Below are positions 1 through 5,474 of a DNA stretch of 5,479 nucleotides, in pieces. The notes beneath the pieces are model-generated. The model did not search any database, was not told where the DNA came from, and was given only the letters and a program-made list of their open reading frames with translations. The first letter of the stretch is position 1. Each line of letters opens with the position of its first letter. This stretch comes from JADJPL01 sp964607915 (lineage in GTDB: Bacteria; Bacteroidota; Bacteroidia; Chitinophagales; Saprospiraceae). The stretch covers positions 1 through 5,479 of the forward strand of contig CAZSMU010000197.1 of assembly GCA_964607915.1 (NCBI GenBank), given 5' to 3'. A program made the position numbers and the translations under genes.

Positions 1-84
1 AAAAGCCTTCGCATGGACAAAAAATGACTCTTTTTCCCCTCTCGCTGACCCCGCGCAACAAGTCTGGTACTTTTATTCCTGCAT

Positions 85-114
85 GAAGGTATAGCCTCCC
101 CTGCTCAGCGCCAA
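85..114 (-). promoter_or_regulatory. Possible outward promoter at the end of the ATPase-nuclease gene
   Basis: On the minus strand TACCTTC (91 down to 85) is preceded by TTG (114-112) with a 20-base spacer, which suits the Bacteroidota promoter layout. The -7 box is only a partial match (TACCTTCA against TAnnTTTG). It overlaps the last codons of the ATPase-nuclease gene and points out of the window, where a codirectional gene might start. Bases 1-104 otherwise hold no gene I can support, only a weak AT-only hairpin near 17-36. Confidence 0.25.
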
Positions 115-1652
115 TCCGCCTGGACCACGTTGCGTTGGGCGCGGCTGAACACCAGCCCGAGTTCGTGGACGGTCTTACCCGGCTCACCCCGGTATTTTTC
201 GGCGTAGTTGCGCCGTACAAGCTGTTCCAGTGCGGGGTTGCTGTCGACGCTGTCCCCGTCCACCACTTTGATTTCCATGACGTAGATCTGCGCATCCAGC
301 AGCACCGTCAAATCGGATTGCCCGTGGTTGCTGATGTCTTCCGGGATGATGCGGGCGTCTATCGAGGAGAAGAAGGCGTACAGTACTGAGGCGTAGTACC
401 CCTCGAAGTCCGCCAGGTCGTTATTCGTGAAGTTCCGCCAGGGGATGCCGGCAAACAGGCGTTTGATCGCCTCGACCACCGCTCCGGGCTCCCCTTGCTG
501 CATGACCTCACTGAGGATATTCTGCACCTCGTTTTTTTCGTTGACCATCCCCGCATATGCGTTGATGAACCAGTCGTTCAGAGCCAGGCGCACCTCCATG
601 TTAGGAATTTTCAAAGCAAAGATACAGCGCTGGCGTCGGGTAAATGTCCGCTCGATGGTCAAATACCCCGACTGGAACAGAAGAGTCAGCGGATTCATTT
701 TTTCTATCTCGAAAGACTCCAGAATCTCTTCCGTGACCTCCAACTTCTCCAGATTGGGCAGGAAGTATCGGTTGGACCGGAACAGCTTCAGAAGGAAGGC
801 CGGGCTGCCCGTCTCGAACCAATAGTTGCGGAATATCCGACCTTTTTCGATGAACTGCAGGATGTCGTAGGGGTTGTACACCGACTGCTCGCCCGTCCAG
901 TTATAGCCGTTGTACCAGCGGCGCACGGCTTCGTAATCCACCCCCTCGAGGTGCGCGCCGAAGGATGACCGCAAGTCGGCATCCGTATAGCCGCAGATAC
1001 TGGAATACCTGGCATCAATGGTGATATCGGTCAACTGATTCACCCCGCTGAACAGGCTCACTTTTGAAAACTTGGTGACCCCCGTCAGGAATGCGAACTG
1101 CAGGTTGGCATCCTGCTCTTTGAGCACCGAATACAGGTTTTTCAGCCCTTCGCGCATCTCGGCGGCCACCGACGGATCCTCTATATTGTCCAGGATGGGC
1201 TTGTCGTACTCGTCCACCAGGACGACGACGCGGCGCCCGTGCGTTTGCGCCACCCCGGAGAGGATATCCCCAAACAGCCCACTAACGCTTTTCTGGACGG
1301 AGGAGACCCCCAAACGAGCCCCCTGGGCGGCCAGGATATGACGGATCTTCTCATCCAGCTCCTCCCGGCTTTTCAGCACTCCGCCCGCGAAATCTATCTT
1401 GATCACCGGGAACTTGCGGCCCCAGTCCCATTTATCGTGGATGTACAGCCCCCTGAACAGTTGTTCGTTGCCCTCAAAGATCTCCTTGAGGGTATCTACG
1501 AACAAACTCTTGCCAAAGCGCCGCGGGCGGGACAGAAAGAAACGCCCGGGAATTTTAATCAAGTTCAGCGCCAAGGCGGTCTTGTCCACATACACGCAGT
1601 CGCTTTCGAGCAGCATGGAGAGCGTGTTGATTCCGAGAGGCAGGTTTTTCAT
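105..1652 (-). CDS. AAA-ATPase-like / PD-(D/E)XK nuclease fusion protein
   Basis: A 515-residue protein of the family combining an 'AAA-ATPase-like' domain (PF09820 type) with a C-terminal PD-(D/E)XK nuclease domain (PF08011, formerly DUF1703). The sequence shows the family hallmark P-loop RPRRFGKS (residues 42-49), a Walker B strand VVVLVDEYDKP (142-152), and the sensor-like TGVTKFSKVSLFSG (190-203). Near the C-terminus are GQSDLTV (D447), MEIKV (E460, K462) and the typical ending NYAEKYRG...VFS. ATP binding and the nuclease active site therefore look intact, and length is usual for the family. The ATG at 1652 is chosen because the frame extends upstream only to a TTG at 1679, and residues from MKNLPLGI onward match the usual N-terminus. 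The family is common and often multicopy in Bacteroidota and other anaerobe or host-associated bacteria. Its biological role is not settled, though mobile or defence-related roles are sometimes suspected. It stands alone here, downstream of and codirectional with the YitT-type gene but 416 bases away, so it is probably a separate transcription unit. Confidence 0.93.
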   Translation of the reverse strand: MKNLPLGINTLSMLLESDCVYVDKTALALNLIKIPGRFFLSRPRRFGKSLFVDTLKEIFEGNEQLFRGLYIHDKWDWGRKFPVIKIDFAGGVLKSREELDEKIRHILAAQGARLGVSSVQKSVSGLFGDILSGVAQTHGRRVVVLVDEYDKPILDNIEDPSVAAEMREGLKNLYSVLKEQDANLQFAFLTGVTKFSKVSLFSGVNQLTDITIDARYSSICGYTDADLRSSFGAHLEGVDYEAVRRWYNGYNWTGEQSVYNPYDILQFIEKGRIFRNYWFETGSPAFLLKLFRSNRYFLPNLEKLEVTEEILESFEIEKMNPLTLLFQSGYLTIERTFTRRQRCIFALKIPNMEVRLALNDWFINAYAGMVNEKNEVQNILSEVMQQGEPGAVVEAIKRLFAGIPWRNFTNNDLADFEGYYASVLYAFFSSIDARIIPEDISNHGQSDLTVLLDAQIYVMEIKVVDGDSVDSNPALEQLVRRNYAEKYRGEPGKTVHELGLVFSRAQRNVVQADWR

Positions 1653-1691
1653 ACGGAGGATATGTTGGGATTGATGCAAACGGATAAGGCT

Positions 1692-1730
1692 TCGCCTTCA
1701 ATATGTCGCAGGGGGGCATATTGAAGGCGA
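1692..1730. repeat. Perfect 14-bp inverted repeat (stem-loop) in the ATPase gene leader
   Basis: TCGCCTTCAATATG at 1692-1705 is exactly complementary to CATATTGAAGGCGA at 1717-1730, leaving an 11-base loop that contains six G on the plus strand (six C on the minus strand). It ends 40 bases upstream of the ATPase-nuclease start codon, so it would sit in the mRNA leader if the promoter is the box near 1803. No T-run follows it on either strand, so it is not an ordinary intrinsic terminator. A small hairpin, AAGGC-TTC-GCCTT at 1686-1698, shares one arm with it, so the two structures are mutually exclusive. Possible roles are a leader control element, a dimeric operator, or a small palindromic repeat element. 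The sequence alone does not decide between them. Confidence 0.8.
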
Positions 1731-1802
1731 TTCGAAAGAAGTATCCACACATCCAGATATCGCTTTGCCGGGTATGGAGGCAAAAGGCAACATCCTCTGC
1801 TT

Positions 1803-1832
1803 GCGAAGGTACGCTGCAAAATTGACACACAA
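1803..1832 (-). promoter_or_regulatory. Possible Bacteroidota promoter for the ATPase-nuclease gene
   Basis: Read on the minus strand, TACCTTCGC (1811 down to 1803) differs from the TAnnTTTG -7 consensus at one base. It is preceded by TTTTG, giving a TTG at 1832-1830 with an 18-base spacer, slightly shorter than the usual spacing of about 19-21. Transcription from here would give a leader of roughly 145 bases that includes the 1692-1730 stem-loop. The call is tentative because the -7 match is imperfect. Confidence 0.35.
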
Positions 1833-2068
1833 AAGTTCTGAATAAAATACTTTGGGTGTGAAACGCCTACGCTGTCACCTAAATATGTCAATCAAAACTC
1901 AATACTTTCAATACTAAATCCTTGTAGTTGAAAAACACTATAAGAATCCTACTGTCCACCTACCTGTCAGGCCAAAACTTAGATTATTTCGGCGATATGG
2001 TCGCTGTCCGGGCTATCGTACAGAAGTGAGTATCAGGCAAAGGATATGGGGCATGGTAGGTGTAGGCC

Positions 2069-2944
2069 CTAATGCGCCAGCGGTCGCTTTTTGATCATCC
2101 CCCCTCGGGTATCTTTGACGGAGTGCATGACGACGAAGGCGTCGGCGTCCACTTTCTCGATTTCGTTGCGGAGTTTGGAGAGCTCCAGGCGGGTAATCAC
2201 GCTGAAAATGATATCGGTGTCGGCGAGGCGGTCTCCGCGCTTGCCGAAGCCGCGCTTACCGTTGTAGATGGTACAGCCGCGGCCCAGTTTCTCGACGATG
2301 GCGAGCCTGACCTCTTCGCTGCGGGTAGAGATGATGGTCACTCCTATATATTCTTCGATGCCGTCAATCACATAGTCCACCGTTTTGGAAGCGGACAGAT
2401 AGGTGAGGATGGCGTACAAAGCCGTCTCCACGCTGAGGATATACGCGCCAAAGGAAAAAATAACAATGTTGAAAATCAATATAATATCCCCGATGGTGAG
2501 GCTGCTCTTGCGGGTCAGGAAGACGGCGAGAATCTCCGTGCCGTCTATCACCGACCCACCGCGGATGGCCAGGCCTATGCCAAGCCCCAGGAAAAAGCCG
2601 CCAAAGATGGCAATCAGGAGGTGGTCTTCCGTGATGACGGGATACGGGATCGCGTGGACCGCTACCGACAGCATCACGATGGCCGCCATGCTGCGGATGG
2701 CAAAAGCGCGTCCGATGCTGCGGCTGCCGAGCACCACAAACGGCAGGTTGATGGCCACCAAAAGGAAAGACAGCGGGATCCCCGTCAGGCGCTCCACGAG
2801 GAGGGATATGCCGGTGACGCCCCCGTCAATGAACCCGTTGGGCAAAAGGAAGCCTTTCAATCCAAACCCGGCGGCGCAAATCCCCAACAAGATGAACAGA
2901 TAGCCTTTTATGGGTAGTAAGCCGAGCGGATTTTTTCTGGGCAT
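2069..2944 (-). CDS. YitT family membrane protein with DUF2179 domain
   Basis: A 291-residue integral membrane protein of the YitT/DUF161 family with a cytoplasmic C-terminal DUF2179 domain; the usual length is about 280-300. Hydrophobic segments lie at about residues 14-34, 56-74, 83-101, 110-128 and 151-171, with a shorter one at 173-183. The conserved DGGVTGIS (40-47) follows the first segment. RGGSVIDGTEIL (128-139) corresponds to the Gly/Ser-rich GGSxxGT motif after the fourth. The soluble tail carries GRGCTIYNGKRGF (221-233) and ends with a basic IKKRP stretch. Transport activity has been proposed for the family but no substrate is established, so none is assigned. An upstream ATG at 3025 in the same frame would add 27 polar, non-conserved residues. 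The ATG at 2944 is preferred because the hydrophobic core begins soon after it and a promoter-like box (2965-2973) lies inside the would-be extension. It is divergent from the Mrp gene. Confidence 0.92.
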   Translation of the reverse strand: MPRKNPLGLLPIKGYLFILLGICAAGFGLKGFLLPNGFIDGGVTGISLLVERLTGIPLSFLLVAINLPFVVLGSRSIGRAFAIRSMAAIVMLSVAVHAIPYPVITEDHLLIAIFGGFFLGLGIGLAIRGGSVIDGTEILAVFLTRKSSLTIGDIILIFNIVIFSFGAYILSVETALYAILTYLSASKTVDYVIDGIEEYIGVTIISTRSEEVRLAIVEKLGRGCTIYNGKRGFGKRGDRLADTDIIFSVITRLELSKLRNEIEKVDADAFVVMHSVKDTRGGMIKKRPLAH

Positions 2945-2964
2945 GGGCAACGTGTGGTTTTTAT

Positions 2965-2973
2965 GCGAAGGTA
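2965..2973 (-). promoter_or_regulatory. Possible -7 box for the YitT-type gene
   Basis: On the minus strand TACCTTCGC lies about 20 bases before the ATG at 2944. It is the same nonamer found upstream of the ATPase-nuclease gene and one base off TAnnTTTG. No TTG is seen at the expected -33 distance. The box overlaps the left arm of the inverted repeat 2970-3028, so a factor bound to the repeat would cover it. The call is tentative. Confidence 0.35.
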
Positions 2974-3028
2974 TGAAAAAAGCTATATCGCACCTACTGC
3001 CCGACGAGCAGCGGTGCTTTTTCATACC
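2970..3028. repeat. Long inverted repeat in the divergent YitT/Mrp intergenic region
   Basis: GGTATGAAAAA (2970-2980) is perfectly complementary to TTTTTCATACC (3018-3028). After one unpaired A (2981), GC (2982-2983) pairs with GC (3016-3017). Inside, ACC/GGT (2992-2994 with 3013-3015) and CTGC/GCAG (2997-3000 with 3008-3011) could extend the structure, so the whole 59 bases can fold as one interrupted stem-loop. It lies between two divergent genes, and its left arm overlaps the -7-like box of the YitT-type gene. It could be a two-site operator or a structured leader. No T-run suggests a terminator. Confidence 0.65.
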
Positions 3029-3061
3029 ACCCCTAAATATTTTACATGCGATACCCCTAAA
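3029..3061. repeat. Direct repeat ACCCCTAAA (two copies)
   Basis: The nonamer ACCCCTAAA occurs at 3029-3037 and again at 3053-3061. The starts are 24 bases apart, upstream of the Mrp gene's -7 box. Spacing near two helical turns would suit a dimeric regulator, but two nonamers in a short intergenic region can also arise by chance. Confidence 0.35.
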
Positions 3062-3100
3062 ATAGAACCAGGTGAACCCCGCTATAGCTTTAAATGTTCT

Positions 3101-3108
3101 TAACTTTG
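3101..3108 (+). promoter_or_regulatory. -7 promoter box TAACTTTG for the mrp-nfu-pyrF group
   Basis: TAACTTTG matches the Bacteroidota -7 consensus TAnnTTTG exactly and lies 21 bases before the Mrp start codon, implying a leader of only about 10-15 bases. No TTG is visible at the usual -33 position, so the upstream half is weak. There is no Shine-Dalgarno sequence before the ATG, as is usual for this phylum. It could serve all three plus-strand genes, since no terminator lies between them. Confidence 0.55.
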
Positions 3109-3129
3109 TGACAAAACCACCTTTTTGAC

Positions 3130-4230
3130 ATGCAAATCGAAACGAGTAAAGTAGTCAAAGCGTTGACCCAGGTGACCGACCCGAACACAGGTCAGGATTT
3201 GATTACCATGAACATGGTGCGCGACCTCCGCATAGAGGGGTCTGATGTGGTCTTTACCCTGGAGCTTCCCTCGCTCAACAACACCTACAAATCCGATTTG
3301 AATTTCGCCTGCCAGGCCGCCATTCGGCAGATCTATCCAGATGCAAATGTGCATGTGCATATGAGTGCGCGCAACATGGGCTCGGGTCCGTCCGAACCCG
3401 CGAATGCTGCCCCCCACATCAAAAACATCATCGCGGTGGCCTCCGGCAAAGGGGGCGTTGGCAAATCTACCGTCTCGGTCAACCTGGCCCTGGGGTTGAA
3501 GCAACTGGGTGCCCGGGTCGGCCTCATCGACGCCGACCTGTACGGGCCTTCTATCCCGACCATGCTCGGCCTTCAGGGAAGAAGACCGCAAATACAGTCT
3601 GTCTATAACCAGCCTAAAATGGTCCCGCTGGAGGCAGAGGGCATGCCGGTGATGTCTATTGGTTTTATCATTGAACCGGAACAGGCCGTCGTGTTGCGGG
3701 GTCCCCGCCTGGGAGGTATCATCAAGCAGTTTTTCCAGGAAACGATCTGGCCTGCCCTGGATTACCTCATCGTGGACCTTCCTCCCGGCACAGGGGATAT
3801 CCAACTCACTTTGGTACAAACGGTGCCCGTTACCGGAGCCATCATCGTGACGACCCCCCAGGAGGTCGCCCTCGTAGATGCCGTCAAGGCGATGAATATG
3901 TTCCTGCTCCCCTCCGTGGATGTGCCCATCCTCGGCATCGTGGAAAACATGTCCTGGTTTACGCCCAAAGAACTGCCGGATCACAAATACTTTATCTTCG
4001 GACAGGGCGGGGGAGCAAAACTGGCCGAAATGGCGCAGACAAAACTCCTGGGGCAGGTCCCCCTGGTGCAGGGTATCCGCGAATCGGGCGACCTGGGCAG
4101 GCCCGCCGTATTGCAGGATTCCGATACCGGCACGCGCGACGCGTTCATGGCAGTTGCTGAAAATGCAATGGCGCAAATACGGGAGCGCAACGATAAGATG
4201 GCCCCCACCCGCATCGTAGAAGTAAAATAA
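3130..4230 (+). CDS. mrp: Mrp/ApbC/NBP35-type P-loop ATPase, iron-sulfur cluster carrier
   Basis: A 366-residue cytoplasmic ATPase of the Mrp/NBP35 family, which assembles or delivers Fe-S clusters to apoproteins. Residues about 5-78 form the N-terminal MIP18/DUF59-type domain (DPNTGQDLITMNMV at 17-30). The MinD-like NTPase domain follows, with the deviant Walker A SGKGGVGKST (105-114), DADLYGPSIPTMLG (134-147), the RGPRLGG segment (190-196), and Walker B/switch DLPPGTGD (216-223). ENMSWF (272-277) marks the place where the family normally carries a CxxC that ligates a bridging 4Fe-4S cluster. Here that stretch reads through PKELPDHKYFIFG with no cysteine, and the only cysteine in the protein is C61 in the N-terminal domain. 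This may be a lineage variant, since I recall similar cysteine-free segments in other Bacteroidota homologues. The start is the ATG behind the TAACTTTG box. It is the first gene of a group with the Nfu-type gene (34-base gap) and pyrF. Confidence 0.96.
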   Translation: MQIETSKVVKALTQVTDPNTGQDLITMNMVRDLRIEGSDVVFTLELPSLNNTYKSDLNFACQAAIRQIYPDANVHVHMSARNMGSGPSEPANAAPHIKNIIAVASGKGGVGKSTVSVNLALGLKQLGARVGLIDADLYGPSIPTMLGLQGRRPQIQSVYNQPKMVPLEAEGMPVMSIGFIIEPEQAVVLRGPRLGGIIKQFFQETIWPALDYLIVDLPPGTGDIQLTLVQTVPVTGAIIVTTPQEVALVDAVKAMNMFLLPSVDVPILGIVENMSWFTPKELPDHKYFIFGQGGGAKLAEMAQTKLLGQVPLVQGIRESGDLGRPAVLQDSDTGTRDAFMAVAENAMAQIRERNDKMAPTRIVEVK

Positions 4231-4264
4231 TACCCCTTTTTTCCACCTGGCAAATTCTCCATTC

Positions 4265-4522
4265 ATGCCAAATGCTGACAGAAAAATCCTACTCGAGCGC
4301 ATAGACTCCGCGCTTGACGACATCCGCCCTCACCTGGCCGTTGACGGCGGGGATGTGGAGCTGGTAGGTATCACCGACGACAACTGGGTCCAGATAAAAT
4401 GGCTGGGGAATTGCGAGAGCTGCAACATGTCTATGATGACCATGCGCGCCGGCATCGAGCAAACCATCCGCCTCAAAGTACCTGAAGTATCCGGAGTGGT
4501 AGCCATAAACGGGATTGCCTGA
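4265..4522 (+). CDS. Nfu-type (NifU C-terminal domain) iron-sulfur carrier protein
   Basis: An 85-residue stand-alone NifU C-terminal (Nfu) domain. Members bind a 4Fe-4S cluster across a dimer through a CxxC motif and pass it to target enzymes. The sequence shows RPHLAVDGGDVELVGI (21-36), LGNCESCNMS with C50 and C53 (48-57), and IEQTIRLKVPEVSGVVAI (64-81). These are the family landmarks in the usual order and at the usual length for a single-domain form. CESCNMSMMT replaces the more common CxSCPSS-like stretch, but both ligand cysteines are present. There is no NifU N-terminal scaffold domain. It lies 34 bases after the Mrp gene and one base before pyrF, which suggests cotranscription and probable translational coupling with pyrF. 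A partnership with Mrp in cluster delivery is inferred from adjacency and the shared pathway. Confidence 0.94.
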   Translation: MPNADRKILLERIDSALDDIRPHLAVDGGDVELVGITDDNWVQIKWLGNCESCNMSMMTMRAGIEQTIRLKVPEVSGVVAINGIA

Positions 4523-4523
4523 C

Positions 4524-5351
4524 ATGACCCGCGACGACTTATACCAACTTATCTTGTCCCGCCAATCGTACCTCTGTGTGGGCTTGGACATAGACCCCCA
4601 AAAAATACCCCCTTGCCTTTGGGAACATTCGGATGACCCGCTCTGGGAGTTCAACCGTCGCATCATAGACGCGACGCGCCCCTACTGCGTGGCGTACAAA
4701 CCCAACCTGGCCTTTTATGAAGCCCTCGGCCTCGAAGGGTGGAAGCTCCTGGAAAAAACCATCCGCTACATCGGCGAAGAGCATTTTATCATCGCCGACG
4801 CCAAGCGGGGGGATATCGGCAATACGTCGCGCTTGTATGCGCAGGCTTTTTTTGAGACCCTGCCTTGTGATGCCGTAACCGTTGCCCCCTACATGGGCGC
4901 TGATTCCGTAGCTCCTTTTCTGGGTTTTCCCGGCAAATGGGCCGTACTCCTCGCCCTCACTTCCAACCCGGGCAGCAGGGACTTTCAGTTCGAAACCCTG
5001 GAAGAAAGCGGGGCACCCCTCTACCAGCGGGTGCTCGGCGCTGCCCGCACCTGGGGCGGACCGGACGAACTGATGTTTGTCGTAGGTGCTACCCATCCGG
5101 AACAGTTCCGCAAAGTACGCGAGATCGTGCCGGAATACTTTCTGCTCGTGCCAGGGGTCGGCGCACAGGGTGGAGATGTACAGGCTATTAGCGAAAATGC
5201 CTGGAACGCTCAGTGCGGACTACTCGTGAATGCCTCCCGGAGTATCTTGTACGCCGGCAACGGGGCAGACTTTGACCGGGCCGCCGCCGCAGAGGCCAAA
5301 GCGCTCCAGGGGGAAATGGCTGCCATCATTGCCCGTAGGTCTGTTGTGTGA
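4524..5351 (+). CDS. pyrF: Orotidine-5'-phosphate decarboxylase
   Basis: A 275-residue TIM-barrel enzyme that decarboxylates orotidine 5'-monophosphate to UMP, the last step of de novo pyrimidine synthesis, in the cytoplasm. It belongs to the longer 'type 2' PyrF group (about 270 residues). Visible motifs are LCVGLDIDP (17-25), the substrate-binding VAYKPN (56-61, K59), the catalytic DAKRGD (D92, K94, D97) followed by IGNTS, the phosphate-loop VPGVGAQGGD (209-218), and VNASRSILYAG (235-245, R239). All expected catalytic residues are present. The ATG at 4524 is used: it lies one base after the Nfu-type stop codon, has no Shine-Dalgarno sequence, and no other ATG lies in frame nearby upstream. 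It is the last gene of the group; a stem-loop about 90 bases downstream probably ends transcription. Placement behind two Fe-S genes has no obvious enzymatic reason, because PyrF uses no cofactor. Confidence 0.97.
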   Translation: MTRDDLYQLILSRQSYLCVGLDIDPQKIPPCLWEHSDDPLWEFNRRIIDATRPYCVAYKPNLAFYEALGLEGWKLLEKTIRYIGEEHFIIADAKRGDIGNTSRLYAQAFFETLPCDAVTVAPYMGADSVAPFLGFPGKWAVLLALTSNPGSRDFQFETLEESGAPLYQRVLGAARTWGGPDELMFVVGATHPEQFRKVREIVPEYFLLVPGVGAQGGDVQAISENAWNAQCGLLVNASRSILYAGNGADFDRAAAAEAKALQGEMAAIIARRSVV

Positions 5352-5444
5352 ATTCGACTGTGGGCTTGCTGCGACGTTTGTGTAAAAAGCCTCATTGCTG
5401 TGCCGGGTGTGTGCGTAGTATCTGACCATTCGTTCTTTGCTTAC

Positions 5445-5474
5445 TTTCTTTTTTTGCTCGCCCAAAAAAAGAAA
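5445..5474 (+). terminator. AT-rich stem-loop downstream of pyrF, probable bidirectional terminator
   Basis: TTTCTTTTTTTG (5445-5456) pairs perfectly with CAAAAAAAGAAA (5463-5474) across a six-base loop, ctcgcc. The arms are pure T/C and A/G apart from the closing G-C pair, so either strand reads as a T-rich arm against an A-rich arm. It lies 93 bases past the pyrF stop codon, with no gene in between. A terminator is the simplest reading. The stem has few G-C pairs and no distinct T-tail on the plus strand, so a dispersed intergenic repeat is an alternative. Confidence 0.5.

Larger units (their letters stand above)
1653..2068. other. 416-base intergenic gap without a credible gene
   Basis: This is the longest noncoding stretch in the window, and its middle part is clearly more AT-rich than the flanking genes. 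Frames running through it give short peptides of random composition with no recognisable motif. The ATPase-proximal end holds the perfect inverted repeat at 1692-1730 and a minus-strand promoter-like box at 1803-1811. Around 1899-1915 the octamer TCAATACT occurs twice, nine bases apart. An 8-bp inverted pair (CACCTACC at 1957-1964, GGTAGGTG at 2055-2062) lies just past the end of the YitT-type gene; its arms are about 90 bases apart and could easily be chance. No convincing terminator follows the YitT-type gene, and nothing here has the shape of a tRNA. Confidence 0.7.

Noticed and set aside
1..36. A possible start codon at 14-12 on the minus strand and a weak AT hairpin around 17-36
   Set aside because: Only a few codons lie within the window, so a partial gene cannot be supported. 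The hairpin has only A-T pairs and is too weak to call a terminator.
1649..1891. A short minus-strand ORF across the ATPase leader region
   Set aside because: The composition is random, no family is recognisable, and it runs through the perfect inverted repeat. It is better explained as noncoding.
1957..2062. An 8-bp inverted pair, CACCTACC / GGTAGGTG, downstream of the YitT-type gene
   Set aside because: The arms are about 90 bases apart and short enough to occur by chance. No T-tract or other terminator feature goes with them.
2072..2917. A 281-codon open frame on the plus strand opposite the YitT-type gene
   Set aside because: It is a shadow frame of low-complexity, highly charged composition with no motif. 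The minus-strand frame carries a complete, recognisable membrane protein.
2945..3025. A 27-residue N-terminal extension of the YitT-type protein from an upstream ATG at 3025
   Set aside because: The extension is polar and unlike the family N-terminus. A promoter-like box and the inverted repeat lie within it.
2973..3065. A 30-codon plus-strand ORF starting MKKAISHL inside the divergent intergenic region
   Set aside because: Its start and middle are the arms of the inverted repeat. It has no signal-peptide or domain character, and it could arise by chance.
3100..4323. A 407-codon open frame on the minus strand opposite mrp
   Set aside because: It is the antisense shadow of a clear Mrp coding sequence. 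Its translation is rich in His, Arg, Gly and Asp with no recognisable domain, as expected from the complement of GC-rich codons.
4846..4853. A run of T inside pyrF that might cause a frameshift
   Set aside because: The reading frame continues intact with all downstream motifs. Nothing suggests programmed slippage.
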